DNA from: Limisphaera sp.
GTDB taxonomy: Bacteria; Verrucomicrobiota; Verrucomicrobiia; Limisphaerales; Limisphaeraceae
Assembly: GCA_026417315.1 (NCBI GenBank)
Contig: JAOADM010000001.1
Span: forward strand, 1 to 64,000
Direction of reading: 5' to 3'
Length of the DNA: 64,000 nt
Shown here: positions 26,598-37,010 of the stretch, in pieces
How the letters are laid out: each line of letters starts with the position of its first letter
How positions within the stretch are numbered: position 1 is the first letter of the stretch
Translations under genes and position numbers: made by a program
Notes under the pieces: model-generated
The model's database searches: none
Told to the model about the DNA's origin: nothing
What the model saw: only the letters and a program-made list of their open reading frames with translations

Positions 26598-27458
26598 TCA
26601 CGAAGCAGGCACCGCCGCCTCTCCCCACGCCAGATCCGCCAGCCAATGCCGTGTGGCAGGATCGGCCTCCTCGTACGCGCGCGTCTGGCGGTCCGCAACC
26701 AGAAGGTTTTCCTGCCGGCCGGAGCGGTAGGTGCGGCTGCCGGGCCACTCTTGAGGCAGGTAGGCCCGACCGTCGCGGCCGACCACGACCACGCGCAGAC
26801 CCCGCGCCAGGATGCGTCGAGTCAGGCTCCAGCGCCCGTTTTCGAACAGATAGGCATGGCGCTTGCAGAAAATCCACCGGGGCCAGCATTCCAGAGCCAG
26901 TGAGCGTCGCACGACGAACGCGTTGGTCCGGACATGCCAGTTCGGAAAGGGGGGAAACATCACGCGGCAGAGGATCCGCCGCGCAAATCGCCACCGGAGG
27001 ACCGGAGGCGCCCCCGTCAGGCCCGGGGGAGAAGGGAGGAAGCAGTTGCGATACATGCTCTCCCACGACCCGGTGGCACCGGCAAGGCCAACGTCGGGCT
27101 GCTCGGCGTGTCGGAACAGCAGCGCCAGCCAGTCGGCGACCAGAGGCTCGCTGAAAGAGTTCAAGAAACAGAAATACTCATGAGACAGGCGGCGCAAGGC
27201 CACTCCGTAGGCCCGGATGTCGTAGCCCCAATCCCTCACCGAGAGCGCCTGAAACACCAGATCGGCCGCCCTTCGCCGGTAGGAGTCCAACACCGCCGGG
27301 TCACGAAAACCCTTCCAGACGAGAATCAGGTCGTGCTCCACACCGGCGGGGTGGCGACGATAAGCGCGCAGGAAGGCCTCGAAAGGGGCCGGCCCATGAG
27401 CTTCTCGCACCAGGTGGACCACTGCAATACGCGCCACAGCCGCATGCCAATAACGCAT
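26598..27458 (-). CDS. Divergent glycosyltransferase-like protein
   Basis: 286 aa. Start taken at MRYWHAAVARIAVVHLV, the first strand of a GT-A-like fold; a longer frame starts 63 nt upstream. A Rossmann-like half (HDLILVWKGF, YFCFLNSFSEP) is followed by PDVGLAGATGSWES and HVRTNAFVVRR, an order like that in polysaccharide-locus glycosyltransferases. The DxD metal motif expected near residue 95-100 reads NSFSEP, so it may be metal-independent or inactive. Its stop abuts the methyltransferase start. I call the fold with moderate confidence and no substrate. Confidence 0.65.
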   Translation of the reverse strand: MRYWHAAVARIAVVHLVREAHGPAPFEAFLRAYRRHPAGVEHDLILVWKGFRDPAVLDSYRRRAADLVFQALSVRDWGYDIRAYGVALRRLSHEYFCFLNSFSEPLVADWLALLFRHAEQPDVGLAGATGSWESMYRNCFLPSPPGLTGAPPVLRWRFARRILCRVMFPPFPNWHVRTNAFVVRRSLALECWPRWIFCKRHAYLFENGRWSLTRRILARGLRVVVVGRDGRAYLPQEWPGSRTYRSGRQENLLVADRQTRAYEEADPATRHWLADLAWGEAAVPAS

Positions 27459-27625
27459 GAACGAGGTCTTGTCCAACCTGTGTTCAGTCCGCCGGGCAAC
27501 AGCGGCTGAAATGAAACGCAACCGGGCAGCGCGCTACAGCAATCCGCGGCGCAGCCGGTCCGCAGGATGCGGTTCTCCTCTTTTTCATGGCCCCTTCGGG
27601 ATGCGCCCGGTATGGTGCTCGACCG

Positions 27626-30370
27626 ATGATGAACCCGGGCACAGGTAACTCGCCCGCCTGGATCCGCCGCTCGGGGTGCGTGGTGCTCCTGGGCTTGGTG
27701 CTGGGCGGGCTGTTTTGGAAGGGATTCCTTCCCGGGCGGGTCGTATTCTCCAACGACGGCCCCCTCGGAGGCATGGTCGCCGCTCAGAATCAGGCCGCCA
27801 CCACCGTGACGGGGCTGTGGCAGGATCTGAACTGGTTCGGCGGCCCGGCCCCTGCTCCGGCCCCGAGTGTCTCCCTGCTGGTGCGGTTGCTCACCGACCC
27901 GGTGGTCTTCTCCAAAATTTACGCACCATTTTCATTGCTGTTTGTGGGTTGGGCGGCCTGGGTGTGGGCGCGGCAGATGCGATGGTCGCCCTGGGTGGCG
28001 ATCCTGCTGGCACTGGCCACCGGCCTGAACGGCGACTTTTTTGCCACGGCATGTTGGGGCGTTTGCGCCCAACCCATCGCCTTCGGCTGCAATTTCCTTG
28101 CCCTGGCGGCCCTGGCCGATGCGCGAGCCCCCCGTCCGTGGGTGCGCACAGCCTTGGCCGGGTTCGCCGTGGGAATGGGGGTGGTGGAGGCCTACGACAT
28201 CGGGGCCCTGTTCAGCCTGGTGATCGCGGCGTTCGTCCTCTTCCAGGCCTGGACCGGCGAGGGCCCTGCCGCCGTCCGCCTGGGCCGCGGAGTGGCGCGG
28301 CTGGGCCTGGTGGCCGGTTGTGCCGCGTTTCTGGCCGCATCGACTTTGAGCACGCTGGTGGCCACCCAGGTGCGTGGCGTGGCTCAGCTGGAACAGGAGG
28401 GTTGGTCGCGGGAGGCGCGTTGGGCCTGGGCCACACAGTGGAGCCTGCCGAAGGTGGAGATCCTGAGCGTGGTGGTGCCGGGATTGTTCGGGTACCGCAT
28501 GGACACCCCGGGCGGAGGCGATTACTGGGGCAGAGGCGGAAGTGATCCGGCCTGGGATGCCTATCTGGCCGGAGACCGACAGGGCCCGCCGCCCATGGGC
28601 TTTTTCCGATACGGGATGGGCAGTGGCTACGCCGGGCAGTTGGTGCTCGTGTTGGTGGGCTGGACGCTGGTGCAGGTCTTCCGGGGGCAACGCTCGGGGT
28701 TCCGCCCCGACGAACGCCGCGCGATCGGGTTTTGGATGGCCGTGGCGGTCGTGGCCACGCTCCTGATGTTCGGACGCTTCGCGCCGTTTTATCAGTTCTT
28801 TTTCGCCCTCCCGTACGCCTCGGCGATTCGGAATCCGGCGAAGTTCATGCACATCCTGGAATGGGCTCTGCTGATTCTGTGCGGCTACGGGCTGCAGGGG
28901 CTGTGGCGCGCTTACCTGGCCGGCGACCAAACGTCCGCAGGACGGGAACGGTCGGGGGCGGTGAAGGGCGCAGAACGGGGCACATTTGAGCGGGGCTGGC
29001 TCGCCGGGAGTGTGTGCGTCTTGGGATTGGCGGTGATCGCCTGGTTGCTCTATGCGGGGGCGCGACCCCGATTGGAGCGGTACCTGACCGAAATGCACCT
29101 GTTGGAGGCCCGGGCGCAGGGCGCGGGCGAGGACGTGGCAGCTGCGGCGGCGCGTGCGGAGGCGCAAGCGGCGTTCAGTGTGGGGCAGGTGGGACGGACA
29201 GTGTTGTTTCTGGGGCTGGCATTGGGTTGGACGGCGCTGGCGGTGAGCGGACGATGGCCCCGGCCCGGGTGGCGCTGGGCGGGTTGGGCCGGGTGCGGTC
29301 TGCTGGTTCTGGACCTGGGGCTGGCCAACCGCCCCTGGGTGGTGACCTACAACTGGCGAGAGAGGTACGTGGAGGCGAGCGACAATCCGGTGATCGCGTT
29401 CCTGCGGGAGCGGCCGTGGGAACACCGGGTGGCACTGGCGGAGCCGTTCTTGCCGCCGCGGTACGCATTGCTGGCGCAACTGTATCGCGTGGAGTGGATG
29501 CAACATCTCTTCCCGTTCAACAACATCCAGTCACCGGACATCGTGCAGATGCCCCGCGTGCCCGTGGAGATGGAGGCATTCGAGGGGGCGCTCGCCCGGC
29601 GCCCCAAGGGCCCCGAGGACATGACCAACTGGGTCCAGCGGGTTCTCCGCCGATGGGAACTGACCAGCACGCGCTATTTGTTGGGCGCGGCCGGGATGGC
29701 CGAGGCGTTGAACAACCAAGTAGACCCTGAGCGGCGCAGATTTCGCGAGCTCATGCGGTTCGAAGTGCGGCCCAAGGGACCGGAAGGGCCGTGGTTGATT
29801 CACACGAACGCGGCAGGGCCCTTTGCCCTCATGGAGTTTTTGGGTGCGCTGCCCAAGGCGGGCCTGCACCAGCATTGGCAGGTGGTGACCAACGATTCCG
29901 AGGCGCTGGCCCTGTTGCCGGATCCAGGGTTCGATCCGCATCGAACAGTCCTGGTCTCCCAGCCACTGCCCGCCCCGGCTGGAGGGGACGATTCCGCGGG
30001 CGGCTCGGCCGGCTCGGTTGAGTTCGCTCATTACGAGCCAAAGCGCGTGGTATTGCGCGCACAAGTGCGACGATCCAGTGTATTGCGCCTCAACGACAAG
30101 TTCGATCCCAACTGGCATGCGAGAGTGGACAGCCGCCCCTCCACCGTGCTGCGATGCAATTATCTGGTGCGCGGGGTCTTCCTTGAGCCGGGCGAGCATG
30201 TGGTGGAGTTCTGGTACCAGCCTCCGCTGGGGCCGCTCTATGTGAGTTTGGCCGGGGTGCTGGTGGCCCTCGGGTTGTTGGGTTGGGTGTGGCGTGGACC
30301 TGAGGGAAACGCGGCTCCATCGCAGGCCCCTCGTGCGCAGCCCAATCGGTCTCCCGGAGGAGCCGGATAG
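27626..30370 (+). CDS. Large multi-pass membrane protein (YfhO/GT-C-like)
   Basis: 914 aa. ATG 27626 or 27629 gives a short cytosolic leader before the first helix (CVVLLGLVLGGLFWKGFL); the frame open further upstream lacks a better start. About a dozen transmembrane helices span residues 20-570, with a large extracytoplasmic loop after the first that contains FSNDGPLG, resembling the acidic loop of GT-C enzymes. The final third (about 590-880) is a soluble beta-rich domain, and a last helix near residue 885 ends the protein. The organisation recalls YfhO-family membrane proteins involved in glycosylating teichoic acids or glycolipids. It is divergent from the glycan genes at 24-27 kb, supporting a surface-glycan role. 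Function is inferred. Confidence 0.65.
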   Translation: MMNPGTGNSPAWIRRSGCVVLLGLVLGGLFWKGFLPGRVVFSNDGPLGGMVAAQNQAATTVTGLWQDLNWFGGPAPAPAPSVSLLVRLLTDPVVFSKIYAPFSLLFVGWAAWVWARQMRWSPWVAILLALATGLNGDFFATACWGVCAQPIAFGCNFLALAALADARAPRPWVRTALAGFAVGMGVVEAYDIGALFSLVIAAFVLFQAWTGEGPAAVRLGRGVARLGLVAGCAAFLAASTLSTLVATQVRGVAQLEQEGWSREARWAWATQWSLPKVEILSVVVPGLFGYRMDTPGGGDYWGRGGSDPAWDAYLAGDRQGPPPMGFFRYGMGSGYAGQLVLVLVGWTLVQVFRGQRSGFRPDERRAIGFWMAVAVVATLLMFGRFAPFYQFFFALPYASAIRNPAKFMHILEWALLILCGYGLQGLWRAYLAGDQTSAGRERSGAVKGAERGTFERGWLAGSVCVLGLAVIAWLLYAGARPRLERYLTEMHLLEARAQGAGEDVAAAAARAEAQAAFSVGQVGRTVLFLGLALGWTALAVSGRWPRPGWRWAGWAGCGLLVLDLGLANRPWVVTYNWRERYVEASDNPVIAFLRERPWEHRVALAEPFLPPRYALLAQLYRVEWMQHLFPFNNIQSPDIVQMPRVPVEMEAFEGALARRPKGPEDMTNWVQRVLRRWELTSTRYLLGAAGMAEALNNQVDPERRRFRELMRFEVRPKGPEGPWLIHTNAAGPFALMEFLGALPKAGLHQHWQVVTNDSEALALLPDPGFDPHRTVLVSQPLPAPAGGDDSAGGSAGSVEFAHYEPKRVVLRAQVRRSSVLRLNDKFDPNWHARVDSRPSTVLRCNYLVRGVFLEPGEHVVEFWYQPPLGPLYVSLAGVLVALGLLGWVWRGPEGNAAPSQAPRAQPNRSPGGAG

Positions 30371-31097
30371 CCCGCCAAACCGCAAGCGCTCGCCGGAGGT
30401 GGCGGCCTTGCCCGCGGCTTTGGCCTCAGAAATACATGCGCCGGCGACCACCGGGGCCACGGGCCTCAAAGCTGAGAAGCGGCTCTCCAACCCGAAAATG
30501 CGGCTCAATCCTCGTTTCAGCCCGACCGTCGCCTCCCGTTTGCCATGCCAGGGAGGCGAATCCAAAGGTTTCTCCAATCAGCCTCCCACGGAAGGAGCGC
30601 CAAAACCAACTCAGAGCCCTGCCGCAGCTTGGGCTACCGCGCGGAACTTTTGCCCGGGTCGCGCAGCTCCGCCGCGGCGGACTCGAAAGGCGCATTCAAG
30701 GTCATCAAGGCTCGGATTGAGCCGGCGACGCTGCATGGAGCCGCTTGGGTTGTGGCGATAAAACCGGTCAGGGTGTCCCCGCTCATGGAAGTCCGGCGCT
30801 CCCCGGCGAGTCATGCGTGGGCTCCGCACTGCAACAGGGTCAGGCAGGGCTCTTACGAAGCAACCGCAGTCTCAAGCGGACCCGGGGCTTCCGCCAAAAA
30901 GGACTGGAAATGTCCCTTGCCCGTGTGTATAAAGGCCGCTGTCTTGACAAAACAGCGTGGTTTTTGACGGTTGAGGGCACAATTGTTCAGATCGGTTCCT
31001 CTCCTCAACAGCTTGTGCTCCGACAACAACCGAACCCCAGCCTGTTGTAGATTTGCGCTTTACGGGCGGGGTGGGGTCTGGTTCGCTGAAGCGGCGC
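30371..31097. other. Intergenic region before smc
   Basis: 727 bp without a recognisable gene; the short frames present are low-complexity and mutually overlapping. A TTGACA at 30944 and a TATAAA at 30928 are visible but not in promoter arrangement with each other. No tRNA or structured RNA is recognised. Confidence 0.35.
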
Positions 31098-34000
31098 ATG
31101 TACCTGAAGAATCTGACGTTGTTGGGGTTCAAGTCGTTCCCCGACAAAACCACGTTGAGCTTTCAGCCGGGCGTGACCGCCATCGTGGGACCCAACGGCT
31201 GCGGCAAATCGAACGTGGCCGACGCGATTCGCTGGGTCCTTGGCGAACAGTCCGCACGGGCCTTGCGCGGCAGCGAGATGGCCGATGTCATTTTCAACGG
31301 CACCGACACGCGCAAGCCGCTCGGCATGGCGGAGGTCTCCCTGACCTTGGGCGGCGTGGACGCCTCGCAACTTCGGGCCGCCGGCCTGGAGGTGGATTAC
31401 CATGAGCTGACGGTGACCCGGCGGGTGTACCGCGACGGGGGCAGCGAATACTTTCTGAACCGCGTTCCGTGCCGGCTGCGGGACATCCAGCAACTGTTCG
31501 CGGGCACCGGCATGGGGCGGGTCAGCTACAGCATCATGGCCCAGGGCAACATCACCCAGGTGCTCTCCAGCCGGCCGGAGGATCGTCGGATGGTATTCGA
31601 AGAGGCTGCGGGCATCACCCGGTTCAAGGCCCAGAAAAAGGAGGCGCTGCGCAAACTCGAAGCCACGGAGCAGAATCTTCTTCGCGTCTCGGACCTGATT
31701 CGCGAGGTCAAGCGTCAAATCGGGTCGCTGCAACGGCAGGCCGGCAAGGCCCGCAGGTACAAGGCCCTGCAGGCCGAACTGCAGCATCTGGAAACGCAGT
31801 TGGCGCGGCATCACTACGACGTGTTGCAGAGCGAACTGAGGGAGCGGGAAGCGGCCCTGGCGACGGTCACGGAGGCCATCGCCGCGGCGGAAACCGCCGT
31901 GTCCGCGGCGGAAACCGAGGTGGCCCGGCGCCGGGAAGAATTGACCGCGCTGGTCCACGAGTTGGGGCGCCTGCAACAGCTGGCCACGGAGCTGAAGGCC
32001 GAGGTGGAACGCCAGGAAAGCCAGATCGCGTTCAACCAGGAGCGCATTCGGGAACTGACGCGTCGGGACGAACAAGCGTTCACCGAAATCGCGCAGATCG
32101 AAGAGCGGCGCCGCGTGGCCGAGGAGGAACTGCTGGCGGTCCGGCAACGTCTGGCAGAGGCCGAAGCGGCGGTGCAACAGCACCAGCAAACCCATCAGGC
32201 CCGCGTGGAAGCCCTCCGACAGTTGGAGTCGGCGTTACGTCAGGGGCAGGAAGAACTCCGACAGGCCCAATCGGCCGCGCTGGCCCAGGCCCAGGAACTG
32301 GCCCGGGTGCGGAACGCCCTCAATCAACTGGAACTCCAGCAGCAGGGGTATGCGGCCCGTCTCGAAAAACTGGCGGCCGAAAAGGTCCAGTTGGAAGCCG
32401 AACGCGAACGCCTGCTGGCCCGTCTGCAGGAGTTCGAAAGCCGGGTGGCCTCTGACAAGCAGGACGCCGAGACGCGCCGCCGCCTGGTGGCCGAACGGCA
32501 ACAGCGGCTGCGCGAATTGCAACAGGAAGTCGCGCAGGCCACCAGCGCGCTCGATCAGCTTTTGCAGTCCCAGGCCGCCACTCGTTCCCGCCTGCGGGTC
32601 CTGGAACAACTGGAGGAAAGCCGTGAAGGGTACGATCCCGGCGCGCTGGCCGCGTTGCGCCAGTCCGAGGCCGTGTTGGGATCGTTGGCGGATCGGATTC
32701 GCGTGCCCGCGCCGTACGTGGTGGCGATCGAACAGGCGTTGGGCCATCACTTGCAGCTGGTGCTGACCGAGCAGCCGGAAGCGGCCCAGGCCATCTTGGA
32801 ACAATTGGCGCAAACCCGGGCCGGGCGCGCCAGCGTGGCGGCCCTGGCCATCCAACCGGCCGAGGATCGGCAGCTCACCTTTCCGGGCGACCTGGCCCCC
32901 GGAGATGCCGATTCCGGTTCATCCGGGAATCCCGCCGCCAGCGCGCCCCCGGCCGGCATGATCCGGGCCCTGGATGTGGTCGAGGCCGATCCCGAGGTTC
33001 AGCGGCTGGTGCGGGCGTTGCTGGGGCGGACGTTCATCGTGCCCGACCTGGCCACGGCCACTGCGCAGTTGTGCAACGGCCATGGCGGCTGCGATTTCGT
33101 CACCCTGCGGGGCGAACTGCTCAGTCGACACGGCATCTACACGGGGGGCTACCTCAACGGCCAGGGAAACGGACAGGGCCCCGCCTCCATTCTGGGCCGG
33201 AAAAACCAAATCGCCGAACTGCGCGCCGAACTGGGACTCCTGGAGGAGGCCGTGGCAGAGGCCGGCCGGCGTCGCGGCGCCCTGCTCAGTGAACAGACCG
33301 CCCTGCAGGCGGGCCTGCAACAGGTCCAGAGCGAGCTGCGGCAGCAGGAAGTGGCCATTGCCAGCCGGGAAGGCGAACTGCGCGCGCTGCAACAGGCGCG
33401 CCAGACCCTGCTGCAAAAGCTCGAGACCGTCGCCTACGAAATCGAGTCGTTCGAGCGCCAGATCGAGGAGGCCAAACAGCGACGGACGGAACTGGCCGCA
33501 ACCCTGACCGCGTTGGAACAGCGCGACCAGGAGCTTCAGCAACAGGTCCGGACCCTCCAGGCGAATTTGGAAGACCTCCGGCATCAACGGGACCAGGCCC
33601 AAGCGGCCCTGAGCGACGCCCGCGTGGCGTTGGCGTCCGAGGAGCAACGGGCGGCGGCCGCCCGACAGCAACTGACCGCATTGCAGCAGCGTTTGCGCGA
33701 GCTGGACCAACAAGCCTCGCGTTGCCGCCAGGAGATTGCCGACAGCGTGGCCCGCAAGACACAGGCCGAACAGGAAATCGAAACCGCCCACGCCGCGCTG
33801 GGACGCCTGCGCACCGACCGCGACCGACTCAACGAACAACTGGCCGCGCGGCACCAGCAGCGGGCCGAACAGGAAGCGGCCATTCAACAGGCCGAAGAGG
33901 CGTTGCGCCAACAACGCCATCGACTGACCGAACTTCAGGAACAACGAAACCGCCTGGAACTCGAGCGCGCCCAACGGCAGCTCCAAATCGAAAACCTCTG

Positions 34001-34904
34001 CCAACGCATCCAGGAAAAGTATCAAATCCGTCTGCAGGACGTTCGCAGCGAATGCATCACCATCACCTACGCCGACGAGGGAGCGGCCCGGGTCCAGGTG
34101 TTGACCCCGGAAGAAATGGCCCGGGCCGGCCTGGCGACCGACTGGGATGCAGTCGCTCGACAGGTGGAAGCGCTCCAAAAGCGCCTGGACGAAATGGGTG
34201 TGGTCAATCTGGTGGCCATCGAAGAGTACGAGGAGGCCGAGCAACGCCACCAGTTTCTCAGTCAGCAGTATGAGGACCTGGTGCGTGCCAAGGCCCAGCT
34301 GCTGGAGGTCATTCAGCGGATCAACACCGAAACCCGGCAGATGTTCCTGGAAACCTTCGAGCAGATTCGCCGCAACTTCGCCGAGTTGTTTGTAGAGGTC
34401 TTCGGGGGCGGCAGCGCGGATCTCCGCCTCGTGGACGAGAACGACGTTCTGGAAAGCGGCATCGAAATTCTGGCGCGGCCGCCGGGCAAAAAACTGCAAA
34501 CCATCAGCCTGCTCTCCGGCGGCGAACAAACGATGACCGCGGTGGCGCTGCTCTTCGCCATCTACCAGGTCAAACCCAGTCCGTTCTGTGTCCTGGACGA
34601 ATTGGATGCCCCGCTGGACGAGGCCAACATCGGCCGCTTCCTCCGCATTCTTCAGCGGTTTTTGGGGCACTCCCAGTTCATCATCATCACCCACAACAAA
34701 CGCACCATCAGCATGGCCGACGTGCTGTACGGCGTGACGATGGAGGAGCGCGGGGTGAGCAAGATCGTCAGCGTACGGTTCCGGCGGGATGAGGGCACGC
34801 ACACGGCCACGCAGTCCCCGGAGGCCCAGACCGGACCCGAGCCCGCCAACGCGGCCGCTCCGAATGATCCGGCGCTTGCCTCCACCGAGCCACCTGCGGG
34901 ATAA
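31098..34904 (+). CDS. smc: Chromosome segregation protein SMC
   Basis: 1268 aa condensin ATPase that organises and segregates the nucleoid with ScpA/ScpB. The start at MYLKNLTLLGFKSFPD is the universal SMC N-terminus; the frame extends 45 nt upstream but that part is not conserved. Walker A GPNGCGKSN is at residues 31-39. Long Gln/Glu/Arg-rich coiled coils (about 170-510 and 690-1010) flank a hinge that begins EGYDPGALAAL. The C-terminal head has the signature LLSGGEQ (about 1138) and Walker B CVLDELDAPLDEAN (about 1163). It has an Ala/Pro-rich tail. scpA/scpB are not adjacent. Confidence 0.96.
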   Translation: MYLKNLTLLGFKSFPDKTTLSFQPGVTAIVGPNGCGKSNVADAIRWVLGEQSARALRGSEMADVIFNGTDTRKPLGMAEVSLTLGGVDASQLRAAGLEVDYHELTVTRRVYRDGGSEYFLNRVPCRLRDIQQLFAGTGMGRVSYSIMAQGNITQVLSSRPEDRRMVFEEAAGITRFKAQKKEALRKLEATEQNLLRVSDLIREVKRQIGSLQRQAGKARRYKALQAELQHLETQLARHHYDVLQSELREREAALATVTEAIAAAETAVSAAETEVARRREELTALVHELGRLQQLATELKAEVERQESQIAFNQERIRELTRRDEQAFTEIAQIEERRRVAEEELLAVRQRLAEAEAAVQQHQQTHQARVEALRQLESALRQGQEELRQAQSAALAQAQELARVRNALNQLELQQQGYAARLEKLAAEKVQLEAERERLLARLQEFESRVASDKQDAETRRRLVAERQQRLRELQQEVAQATSALDQLLQSQAATRSRLRVLEQLEESREGYDPGALAALRQSEAVLGSLADRIRVPAPYVVAIEQALGHHLQLVLTEQPEAAQAILEQLAQTRAGRASVAALAIQPAEDRQLTFPGDLAPGDADSGSSGNPAASAPPAGMIRALDVVEADPEVQRLVRALLGRTFIVPDLATATAQLCNGHGGCDFVTLRGELLSRHGIYTGGYLNGQGNGQGPASILGRKNQIAELRAELGLLEEAVAEAGRRRGALLSEQTALQAGLQQVQSELRQQEVAIASREGELRALQQARQTLLQKLETVAYEIESFERQIEEAKQRRTELAATLTALEQRDQELQQQVRTLQANLEDLRHQRDQAQAALSDARVALASEEQRAAAARQQLTALQQRLRELDQQASRCRQEIADSVARKTQAEQEIETAHAALGRLRTDRDRLNEQLAARHQQRAEQEAAIQQAEEALRQQRHRLTELQEQRNRLELERAQRQLQIENLCQRIQEKYQIRLQDVRSECITITYADEGAARVQVLTPEEMARAGLATDWDAVARQVEALQKRLDEMGVVNLVAIEEYEEAEQRHQFLSQQYEDLVRAKAQLLEVIQRINTETRQMFLETFEQIRRNFAELFVEVFGGGSADLRLVDENDVLESGIEILARPPGKKLQTISLLSGGEQTMTAVALLFAIYQVKPSPFCVLDELDAPLDEANIGRFLRILQRFLGHSQFIIITHNKRTISMADVLYGVTMEERGVSKIVSVRFRRDEGTHTATQSPEAQTGPEPANAAAPNDPALASTEPPAG

Positions 34905-35125
34905 GCCTCTGTTTCTGCGGTGGCGGGGGCCCTCACGGACGACCGGCCCGGGTCCCATCCGCCGCTTCCCGATTCTCCCCCGGCCGGGGGCTGAGGCTCC
35001 GCCGCGGTTTGACTTCTCGGCCCGCCCGGTGTAACGAACCTACCAAGTGGCAAAGGGCGCAAGCGGGGAGAAGCCCCGCTGCGCCCGGTGGCCCCGGAGC
35101 ATTTCCCAATCCGCTCGGAACGCCG

Positions 35126-36148
35126 ATGAACTGGGTCGCCTGGGTGTTGTTGTGCGCCGTGTTGGTGGCGGCGGTCCTGTGGCCCCGAATCGGGGCATGG
35201 GCGCGTTGGCGCAGGGCCCGGTCCCTGGCCGCGCGGGCGCGCCGGGAAGACGCCTTGAAACATCTCTTGAAAACCGAGGCCAACGGCCGGGAGGCCACCC
35301 TGGAAAGTGTGAGCGGGGCGCTCCAACTGTCCCCCCGGAAGACCGCAGGGTTGCTGGCCGAGCTGGAGTCCGGGGGCCTGATCTCCTTCGAAGGAGGCCG
35401 CATGCAACTGAGCCCGGAAGGCCGCGAACTGGCCACGCACGTGGTGCGCGCCCACCGGCTGTGGGAAAGTTATCTGGCCGACCAGACCGGCCTGACCGAA
35501 GAACAATGGCATCAACAGGCCGAGCGCCAGGAGCACCTGCTTTCCCGACAACAAACCGAGGCCCTGGCCGCCCGGCTGGGCCATCCGCGCACCGATCCCC
35601 ACGGCGATGCCATCCCCGAACCCGGCGGGCAACTTCCTGCGGAACGCGGGGCTTCCCTCAACAGCCTGCCCGTCGCTGCCCCGGCCGTGATCACCCACGT
35701 CGAAGACGAACCGCAAACCCTGTACGCGCAGTTGGCCCGCGAGGGGTTGCGGCCCGGGGTCAAGGTCTGCGTGTTGCAGCGCACCCCCCAGGAGGTCCGT
35801 CTGTGGGGCCACGGCCGGGAGCATTCGCTGTCACCGTTGCAGGCCCAAAGCATCACGGTCGAACCCTTGAGCGGTCAAACGCTGCAAGATCTGCAGCGCG
35901 AAGCATTTCTGCATCAACTGGCGCCGGGGCAGACCGCTCGCGTCCTCGAGCTTTCTCCCGCCTGCCGCGGGATGGAGCGACGACGACTTTTGGACCTCGG
36001 CTTTGTGCCCGGCACCGTGGTGTCCGTGGAAATGACCAGTCCGTTGGGGGATCCTCGGGCCTACCGGGTGCGCGGCACCGTGGTGGCGCTGCGGCAGGAT
36101 CAGGCCCGCTGGATCCGGGTCGAGCCGTTGGAGGCGGCGGCCGCATGA
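35126..36148 (+). CDS. Membrane-anchored MntR/DtxR-like regulator with two FeoA domains
   Basis: 340 aa. The start at [12 protein letters not shown] gives an N-terminal transmembrane helix (residues 4-19) followed by a basic stretch. Residues 41-105 are a winged helix and 106-165 the DtxR/MntR dimer and metal domain. Its ligand spacing is exact: H110, E114, H129, E133, E136, H137. Position 133 is Glu as in the manganese sensor MntR rather than Cys as in DtxR. Residues about 183-248 and 252-336 are two SH3-like FeoA domains, the second with [16 protein letters not shown]. It overlaps the FeoB GTPase gene as ATGA, so it probably senses metal and modulates that transporter. Whether it binds DNA while membrane-tethered is unclear. 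Confidence 0.85.
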   Translation: MNWVAWVLLCAVLVAAVLWPRIGAWARWRRARSLAARARREDALKHLLKTEANGREATLESVSGALQLSPRKTAGLLAELESGGLISFEGGRMQLSPEGRELATHVVRAHRLWESYLADQTGLTEEQWHQQAERQEHLLSRQQTEALAARLGHPRTDPHGDAIPEPGGQLPAERGASLNSLPVAAPAVITHVEDEPQTLYAQLAREGLRPGVKVCVLQRTPQEVRLWGHGREHSLSPLQAQSITVEPLSGQTLQDLQREAFLHQLAPGQTARVLELSPACRGMERRRLLDLGFVPGTVVSVEMTSPLGDPRAYRVRGTVVALRQDQARWIRVEPLEAAAA

Positions 36149-36993
36149 ACTCCACGCCGCAATCGCCTTCGGCCGCCGCCCTGCCCGCCAGCGAGGCATG
36201 CGCCAGCTGTGCCGTCTTCCGGGCAGCCCGACTTCGCAAACTGGGCGTCCGCATCGGCCACGCCGATTTTGTCGTCGCCCTGGCCGGCAATCCCAACACC
36301 GGCAAGAGCACCGTCTTCAACGCCCTGACCGGTCTGCGCCAGCACACCGGCAACTGGCCCGGCAAAACCGTCACCCGTGCCGAGGGCGCCTTCGAATACA
36401 ACGGCCACCGGTACAAACTCGTGGACCTGCCGGGCACGTACTCGTTGCTGTCCACCAGCCCGGATGAACAGGTCGCACGCGATTTCCTGTTGTTCGCACA
36501 GCCGGACGTGACGGTCATCGTGGCCGACGCCACCCGGCTCGAACGCAACCTGAACCTGGTCCTGCAGGTGTTGGAGATTACCGACCGCGCCGTCCTTTGC
36601 GTGAACCTCATGGACGAAGCGGAACGACACGGGTTGCAGATCGATACCCGCCAACTGGCCCGGGACCTGGGCGTGCCCGTGGTGGGCACGGCAGCCCGAC
36701 GCGGCCAGGGCCTAGCCGAGCTGCTGCAGGCCATCGAAGACGTGGCCACCGGACGCGTCCGGTGTCGCCCGCATCGCCTGCCCGAGCCCCCGCCCGCGCT
36801 GCGCGAGGCCATCCGGGTGCTGGTGGAAAAGCTCGAACGCGCCTATCCCGGCCTGCCCAACGCCCGCTGGGTGGCCATGCGGCTCCTGGCCGGGGACGAA
36901 AGCATCCTCAACGCCATCCGCACCGGGGAACTGGCCGAGCTGGTCCGGTCCCGCACCGTTCGGGAGACAGCCGCCCAACCCGCCACCCCCTGA
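36145..36993 (+). CDS. FeoB-type GTPase domain protein (split FeoB, soluble half)
   Basis: 282 aa stand-alone G domain of the ferrous-iron transporter FeoB. G1 is GNPNTGKS (48-55), the switch I region [11 protein letters not shown] follows, G3 is DLPG (94-97), G4 NLMDE (154-158) and G5 GTAAR (181-185). About 90 residues after the G domain correspond to the GDI-like helical part. An N-terminal extension carries a CASC pair (Cys19 and Cys22) not found in ordinary FeoB. No transmembrane segment. The protein ends before the Gate domains, which are encoded by the next gene 17 nt downstream. It would regulate that permease through GTP hydrolysis. Confidence 0.9.
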   Translation: MNSTPQSPSAAALPASEACASCAVFRAARLRKLGVRIGHADFVVALAGNPNTGKSTVFNALTGLRQHTGNWPGKTVTRAEGAFEYNGHRYKLVDLPGTYSLLSTSPDEQVARDFLLFAQPDVTVIVADATRLERNLNLVLQVLEITDRAVLCVNLMDEAERHGLQIDTRQLARDLGVPVVGTAARRGQGLAELLQAIEDVATGRVRCRPHRLPEPPPALREAIRVLVEKLERAYPGLPNARWVAMRLLAGDESILNAIRTGELAELVRSRTVRETAAQPATP

Positions 36994-37010
36994 CCCCGCC
37001 GCGGGAACCC

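Noticed and set aside
30928..30972. Promoter for smc from TATAAA and TTGACA boxes
   Set aside because: The boxes are in the wrong order or spacing; no pair with 16-18 bp between a -35 and a -10 element could be made.
32919..34958. A 679-codon minus-strand open frame
   Set aside because: It lies antisense to smc and reads as Leu/Gly/Val-rich low complexity typical of the complement of coiled-coil codons.
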